Of a stretch of 64,000 nucleotides of DNA, positions 57,906 through 64,000 are shown piece by piece. The stretch is taken from contig JAHRBC010000004.1 of assembly GCA_022702545.1 (NCBI GenBank), positions 2,604,001 to 2,668,000 on the forward strand, in the 5' to 3' direction. This DNA is from Phycomyces nitens (lineage: Eukaryota; Mucoromycota; Mucoromycetes; Mucorales; Phycomycetaceae). Within the stretch, counting starts at the first letter, position 1; every line of letters starts with the position of its first letter. A model generated the notes under the pieces. That model was given only the letters and a program-made list of their open reading frames with translations. It did no database searches and was not told the DNA's origin. The position numbers and the translations under genes are program-made.

Positions 57906-58350
57906 ACTGTATTCAACTCGCAGTTATCAAAAGGACAAAAAGAAGCTGTTAGATTTTGCTCAGCACTTTTTGCTAAAAAAACATAAATGGTTTGGGGCTG
58001 CGTGTGAGCTAAATGGGGTGGTTCTCTGAAGACCAATGTTTACACTCTCTACCAGTATACCTACACTAATCTATTGATAAAGAAGTTATACTTTTTTTTA
58101 AAAATTATTTGAATGGAATTTATAGCAGAGTCTATCTACCAAAAAGATAGTAATATTTGCCACAAGTCGAAACTACATGAGGATTAGAAAAGCATCAAAA
58201 TACATTAGTAATATAAACAGAAACTAGCCCACATATTATTCCTACTGACAAAAGTATACACAAAGCCTAGCCATATAGTAATGGAAATAGTATAAGATTC
58301 AAGAGATGTTAACGAACTTGATTGTTTATTTTACCAATAGTGAAATATAA
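57906..58350 (+). repeat. right terminal repeat of the DIRS-like element
   Basis: Matches 25,608-26,080 directly and 55,093-55,378 in inverted orientation. It is the most diverged of the three copies. Confidence 0.7.
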
Positions 58351-61300
58351 TATATTTTAAATTGTTCAAGAGCCATTTCATAACAATCTCAAATCCTATA
58401 AATAAAACAAAAGAAAAAGTTGGCACAGAATATTAAATTTCTTTAATAAATATTATCTTTATTATTGAATATTATATGTTATATCTATGTGTTTCTAGGC
58501 ATTTTTTGCTAAACAAAAGTTGGTATAATATGAAAAGAGAGTTTAAAAAACAAGTTGATTTCTTTTTAATTTGGTCGATACTAAACCGACCCATTACTAT
58601 AGTAAAGGGTCTATATAATTACAGTTTGTCCTTCTTTACTTATACATACGTGTACTTATTTTGTACGCTGAAAATAAGAGCTGTAATAGAACTTCGTTAA
58701 TGTACTATTGAATCATACAAACGTGTACTAAACAGTTGCTCTAATAGCTTATTTTATTATCCAGCTATATGACTTTTGAAGGAAGGGATCGATTGATTTA
58801 ATACTAGTACTAATAATTAAATTAAATAAACATCTTGGATCAAAGAAGAAAAAAAGAAATCCACCTCATGTGAATGTAGAATAAAAGTACAGTAATATGA
58901 ACGCGTACGATTTATACATTTCAATAATCCCAAATTTGTATTTTCAAAGACTTTTTATCAATTTCATTTGTTATCTTTAATTAATTAAGTGGGGTTTGGG
59001 TCAATAGAAATAGTATCCAATCCAAAGATCTTTTATTTGTCTATTCTGTATTATATCCTTACGCCAAGCGTTAGTTCTCTTAGATAGTTGATATATTGGC
59101 ATTACATGAGAAAACAAAAGTAAAAAAAAGAAGTATGGCAGTTGTACAAAAAAAGAATTCAAAAATATTATTATTATTAATAATAATAATAGTTATTTAG
59201 AATGGTAAATAAGAACATATATCCCTGTATTGAATTTATTACATGTATTCTCCTATTAATTATTTACAAATAACTGGTTACTTTGGTAGAGTATAATATA
59301 GTCGGATATCTAGCTATGACCGTGGGCGTGGTAATTTTTCTAGGAGCTTTATCAGGGGAAAACTAGATCAATAATGATTTGTATATAAATACATGTATTT
59401 GATAAATCTGTTCAGTTTCTTTTATTCTATTATTGGAAACCTTTCACATGCCATACACTATCATTACTGAAAGTAAAACAAGGATTTTTCTTGAGAATTA
59501 TCATTAGAGACGAGGGCGTTCTTTGAGCAAAAAGACTGATAAGGCTTGAAATAATTTTTTTATGTAGAAAATTGTCTATACTTAACCTCGAATTCTTTGA
59601 TACAAGCCAGCCTTTTATTTATTGTTTGTTCTTTTCTAGATTAATAATAATAAATTTATCTGTGCGTAGATTGGTATGATTAATATACAAAAAGGTACTG
59701 TTATTTGGAACACTATATTACAACCACCAAAAAGCATATCATAGATTATAGTATTTTTTTTTTCAATAAAAGAAAATGGATTTACTTTTTTTTTGCTATG
59801 AAAAATATATACTCCTAATTGTCAAATATTACTCTAAACGCAATTTTCTATATGCAAAGCTTGAGGGTTCAATAGAGAATTTGCATTTAATTATACCTTC
59901 AAGTTCATTTGATAGAGTGTATTCTTATTTTGAAGCAATTGTTCAATCAATTGATATACATACATGATCCATGCCGTTTTTATGGTCGACAGTTTTAAAT
60001 CTGATCATGTCCTCAGTCCATCTGTAAATATTCATTTAACCGGCCTTGACTACTATGCCGAATAAACTTTTGTGTTAGTATTTCATCAAGCTCTAAAGTG
60101 TTCACTCGGCAGTAAATTGGCTTTTGTTGGCGAATTATCAATTGTTTAGTAACTATAGTATTTCTTGGGCTTGCTTATCATGCTTGGAGACCAATTGAAG
60201 ACATGATGTCCAAAGACGGAAACGTCGGAAAAAATTCAGATTTTCATCTTAATAGAGCTCAAGCAAGCAAGAGTAGAGAATTGAAAAGAAGATGTGTTGG
60301 GTCGAATTGGATGACCTAGATCAATGCAATTAAGCTAGTACAGTACGGAGCTGAATAATATGGCGGTTTAATCGATCTAGAGATATCATGCTTGGCCTAC
60401 ATGTACCGAGATTCCACGGCAAACAATAAAAAATAAATAAGTACATTATTGGTCTCATAATAGTGGGGGCTAATAGAAACAAGTACGATAATTCTACAGA
60501 TGGTCTAAAAAAAAGTAGCAACCGGCCATGCTTCCTAGAATTACAAAGCCTTGCAAACGCTCTAGCCAACATTGTCGTAATGGCCAAGAGTACAATTGGC
60601 TTGGAGCCAAGGGTTAAATCCTTCACTGGGGGCTTATATGCAAATCTCTTTATTCTTAGTAATCCCTGATTAATTCTCTAATATTCTGCCGCTGATGTAC
60701 ACTAACAAAACCTATATATATATACATATATATACATATATATAAATATCTAGAGCAATTGAGCCTGTCAGTAGTATTCATAATAGGCTTAGTAGGCTAA
60801 TACCATTGATTTTAAAATGGAATGTTTGATACTCTACAATAAATCCCATAATCTTAAAGTGTCTAGATTTGTACACACCAATACAGCTTGTTTAGACACC
60901 ATGATCAGGTTAAAGTTTCGAGTATTATACATTTGTCCTTTTAGCACGTCTTTTTGAAAAAGATATCTAATTTTTTTTGGCTGCTTGTCACCCTAGAAGC
61001 AATATACCAAAGTGAAGTCTGTGGATCTTTATTAAATATAGATGCTGATTCCTGTATTGTTTATTTTAGAATGATATACATGTAGATTGTATAAAGTAGA
61101 TATTTATACGATGCTAAAGCATATTAGTAAGGATATCTCGACTGAGATTAGCATTTCAGGTTTTGTAGACTAAAAAGATGGCTTGAATCACATACCAATT
61201 GTTCAAGAACCCTTGTTTTTCTTCTTTTTTGATTGTATACTCGTCAAATCTATGAGTGAGTCCTCCCTGAAAGATGAATATAAAAAGATAAATGGGTTTA

Positions 61301-62627
61301 ATCAGTGAATCTTACACGTGTAAGAAATAAAGGATGAAACACAAGTCTTGAATTTGATCTATGGTGGATGATCTGCTAGAGTTGAAGCCAAACCAAGAGA
61401 AAAATCTGTTTCTCTCACATCCTGGGTGGTGTATTTAAGGATGATCAATGAATAATAGGTTTGGACTAAACAGGTCGGGACACAATAAGCCCCATGGTCT
61501 GACCACCAGTTCAAAACGGTCAATGCATGGGTATTTGCAGAAATACAGACACCAAGAAGATGCCCTTTTTCGGTTCATGAGCACATTACTACTCAAATAC
61601 ACCGAAAACACTCTATATATACCTTGCCAATGTGTTTCCCCTTCTTTTTTTTATATACATACATTGAATACTAGGCTCGATTTCATATTTCTGTATCGAT
61701 AAATGCTTGAGTGCAAGTAATAATAGTAACCAGATCTTGAGAACCCTCCAAGCATATTATTATTATAATAATAATAATAAGTTTTTAAGGGGTTTAACGT
61801 GCGGTTGAATGATAGATTATTGTATGACATGGCACTATAATATGTCATTGTGTATTATCAGTAAATTCAATAGGTTTCTAAAAGCAAAATAATTTCCAGG
61901 CCTTTTAGGAGTCTTGATTATCATTATTTTCTGCCTTGGGTCTTTCTACCTCTTTGGCGCGCGCGCGAGGGGCTTGCAATCCTTGCCCAAGTCTCTTTTG
62001 ATGAACCGGAGGATACTTGATTGGGAGCAGTAACAAGGGGAAACTCATTGGTGACACCGTAAACGTGTGTTCATCAGGGGTAAAATATATTATATATAAA
62101 AAATAATCTATATTCTCTTAAACATCCCCTATCACAGAATACTCTACATAGTAATACGTATTGACAGCAAACTAAACTCACCATTTACATTTAATTGTGC
62201 TGGATGAATTGAGCAAAAGTAGCGCCAATTGGTGCCTATAGTGCATTTCTGTGCTGCAGAAATGGAATTAATAGATTGAAATTGTGTTTATTGAATTGTA
62301 CACTACAGACAAGTAATTATTCCCACTTGATTAGATAGCCATCTAAATGACAATGAAAAGATATCAAAGAGAGAAAGAGATGGCAAGAATCGGAATGGAC
62401 AGTATAGGACCCACAATCCATTGTTGGGCCTACAGAGCTGTCCCCATTAGTGATGCCTAAATAAGAAACACCAAATATTTTAAATACACTTCTTTTCCAG
62501 CCTTACCATTCTTTATCTCCCTTTCCTGCTCATTACATTTTGCCTTTCTGTTCCTATAAGATAGAAATGCTTATTGGACCCAATTGAAAACATTTAATAA
62601 TAATAACAACTAAGAAAACCCTGTAAT
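58351..62627. other. AT-rich gene-free region
   Basis: About 4.3 kb. Short frames exist (58,476-58,700; 59,776-59,967; 60,626-60,330; 61,448-61,702) but none has a known motif or credible exons. Microsatellites: ATT/ATA at 59,167-59,190 and 61,757-61,781, TATA/CATA at 60,713-60,750. A lone GC-rich tract GGCGCGCGCGCGAGGGGC lies at 61,958-61,975. The part beyond 62,400 probably holds the promoter of the next gene. Confidence 0.4.
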
Positions 62628-63317
62628 ATGATGATGTATAATCAAGCCAAAGACACCAACCATTCTTTCCGTTCTCGGCCGTCTACCACAAGACGACATG
62701 CCAATCAAGCCTCCATCTTACTCGATAATGATATGTCCATTGCCTGGTCGTCTTCACCCTCAGGCCCTCCTGTGAACTATGGTCACGCCCCTTCGTCTTC
62801 GTCTTCGTCCCCCTTACCACAACAGCAACAGCAACAGCAACAGCAGACCCTTGGTTCTGGTCCAAACACTGAAAGCATGCCATTGCCAGCAATGGCCCGT
62901 TCTTCTGTTTCTTCTTCTACTTCTTCTATTACTACTACTACTGCAACTACTACTTCTACTTCTACTTCTACTACGGCCGGACCATCTATTCAAAATTCTG
63001 CCAAGCCCTATCACCCCGAGTGGGGAGTCATGAAAGACCAAGATTTTCACCCTCTGACCCACAAGCATCAGCGCGATCTCGAAACACTCTACCAGTCTGG
63101 AGCACCCATCCCAGACTTTTATTTTTGGCAGGCCAATCTTGGTGGCTACTGTATGGCAAACATGCTCCAGAGTAAGTCCAAGAATGATAGACAAAACTGA
63201 ATGTTGACATGATAATTAGATATCGTCGTTTGGCCCGAAGGCATCTATGCTCTTGAACGCCGTATTGTCGAAGGTGCACCTCATCCTGGGCGAAAAAAGA
63301 AAAAGAGTGCAGACTAG
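62628..63317 (+). CDS. unassigned Gln/Ser/Thr-rich protein
   Basis: Predicted 213-aa protein from two exons, 62628-63171 and 63220-63317, with a 48-nt GT-AG intron. The first half is low complexity: a serine run (62,794-62,810), nine glutamines (62,820-62,846) and a Ser/Thr run (62,904-62,975), all from trinucleotide repeats. The second half looks conserved and folded: YHPEWGVMKDQDFHPLTHKH, IPDFYFWQANLGGYCMANML, VVWPEGIYALERRIVEGAP. It ends in a basic PGRKKKKSAD tail that could act in nuclear import. I do not recognise the family. Confidence 0.7.
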
Positions 63318-63663
63318 AGGTCTTTTCATCTATTTCTTATATATTTATATATATATATATATATGCACAAGATTTGCTTTACCATATTATCACAACATAC
63401 CAATCCCTTCTTTCACAATTATATATCTATACATATATATTCTTGAGCTTTGTTTGGAACCAAAGCGCTAGTATACAACCCAAAGAAAGTCTACAAATAT
63501 CTCTTATTCTTTTGTTGTTGTTGTGAAATGTATTGTTGTTAGAATATATAGAGGTGCAAGAGAAAAAGAGAGGCAAGGTAGACAGAGATGTTTGAAAAAA
63601 AAATGAAAAAAAACAGAAGAGATATTAAGCAATAGCAGAGACTATACACAGTGGATTATTTCT
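63318..63663. other. convergent intergenic region
   Basis: 346 bp between two convergent genes, with a TA run at about 63,347-63,364. It probably holds both 3' ends; nothing else is seen. Confidence 0.4.
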
Positions 63664-64000
63664 CTAGATGCAAAGTCTGTAACTAACATAACGACCAGCA
63701 GTCTCACTATCTCTAAGGATCTTGACAACCTATAACACCCGTAAGGATCCCTGATCTGCTTCTTTTCTTTTTATTCTTATTCTTTTTTATTCTTACCTGT
63801 CCACGGTTCAAACCATAGTATCTTGCGACAGGGTCAGTGTGCTGAATACGAGGCAACTGAGTATCCTTGAGGCGGCTAAGTAAGTGATGAATAAAAGGGT
63901 TAAGCATGGCCATCTTGACCCACTCGCCGACTCTCTTTTGAACCCCCCCCCCTTCCCCCCAAAAAAAACTTACTATCTCTGAAGCAAGGTTGCCTTTTCT
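63664..64000 (-). CDS. RPB5: RNA polymerase I/II/III shared subunit Rpb5 (3' end; cut by window)
   Basis: Three exon pieces are visible: 64000-63974 (partial), 63875-63797 and 63729-63664, with GT-AG introns 63973-63876 and 63796-63730. The joined sequence is the C-terminal domain of Rpb5/ABC27: [20 protein letters not shown], then [17 protein letters not shown] and [14 protein letters not shown]. This assembly domain contacts the largest subunit and is shared by all three nuclear polymerases. The intron 63973-63876 must be removed up to the second possible acceptor; using the nearer AG would insert about 20 foreign residues. A C run at 63,944-63,960 lies in the intron. The N-terminal half of the gene is outside the window. 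Confidence 0.93.

Noticed and set aside
60330..60669. Overlapping 98- and 68-codon frames in the gene-free region
   Set aside because: They are opposite each other, without motifs or clear start context, and compatible with chance.
1..64000. CRISPR arrays, operons, Shine-Dalgarno sites or rRNA genes
   Set aside because: None seen; introns and gene structure show a eukaryotic nuclear sequence.

Overview
The window looks like nuclear DNA of an early-diverging filamentous fungus, most likely Mucoromycota/Mucoromycotina. The genes have many short spliceosomal introns (about 41 to 98 nt), intergenic DNA is AT-rich, and typical fungal cell-cycle and cytoskeleton genes are present. There are also degenerate DIRS-type and Ty3/gypsy-type retroelements and an AT-AC (U12-type) intron, which among fungi is a feature of early-diverging lineages. 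The lineage call is inference; no rRNA or other marker gene is present.

Left gene block (about 0.2-22.9 kb). In order: a Nudix hydrolase of the ADP-sugar pyrophosphatase type (+), a universal-stress-protein domain protein (-), a p21-activated (PAK/Ste20-family) kinase (+), a Sld2/DRC1-like replication initiation protein (+), a kinesin-5-like motor (+), a kinesin-3/Unc-104-like motor with FHA and PH domains (+), a small MICOS Mic12-like protein (-), an unassigned secreted protein (-) sharing a short divergent promoter with a small secreted acidic protein (+), an FAD aromatic-ring monooxygenase (-), and an unassigned protein with a long Glu/Asp run (-). For most of these I could resolve every exon junction in frame. 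PAK, Sld2, kinesin-5 and kinesin-3 lie in one co-oriented run and all act in polarity, replication or microtubule transport, but nothing shows co-regulation.

Central block (about 25.8-55.4 kb). This is a giant inverted repeat: two arms of about 13.3 kb (25,815-39,126 and 42,067-55,378) around a unique spacer of about 2.94 kb. Where I compared them, the arms differ only by four 1-nt homopolymer length changes, plus several substitutions at the extreme outer ends. Each arm carries, from the spacer outward, a defective Ty3/gypsy element (gag, protease, RT, RNase H, integrase), a 75-bp-class foldback repeat, a 148-bp tandem repeat whose units look like intron plus exon, a stretch of broken unassigned ORFs, and an unassigned 656-codon gene with its own TATA box (intact in the right arm, frameshifted in the left). 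The outer ends lie in a sequence that recurs at 57.9-58.35 kb and behaves like the inverted terminal repeat of a DIRS-like element, whose decayed gag/RT/RNase H region lies at 55.5-57.5 kb. The spacer holds pieces of a multi-exon minus-strand coding region that I cannot assign.

Right block (58.4-64 kb). About 4.3 kb of AT-rich DNA without a recognisable gene is followed by a Gln/Ser/Thr-rich unassigned protein (+) and, at the edge, the 3' end of the gene for RNA polymerase subunit Rpb5 (-), cut by the window boundary.
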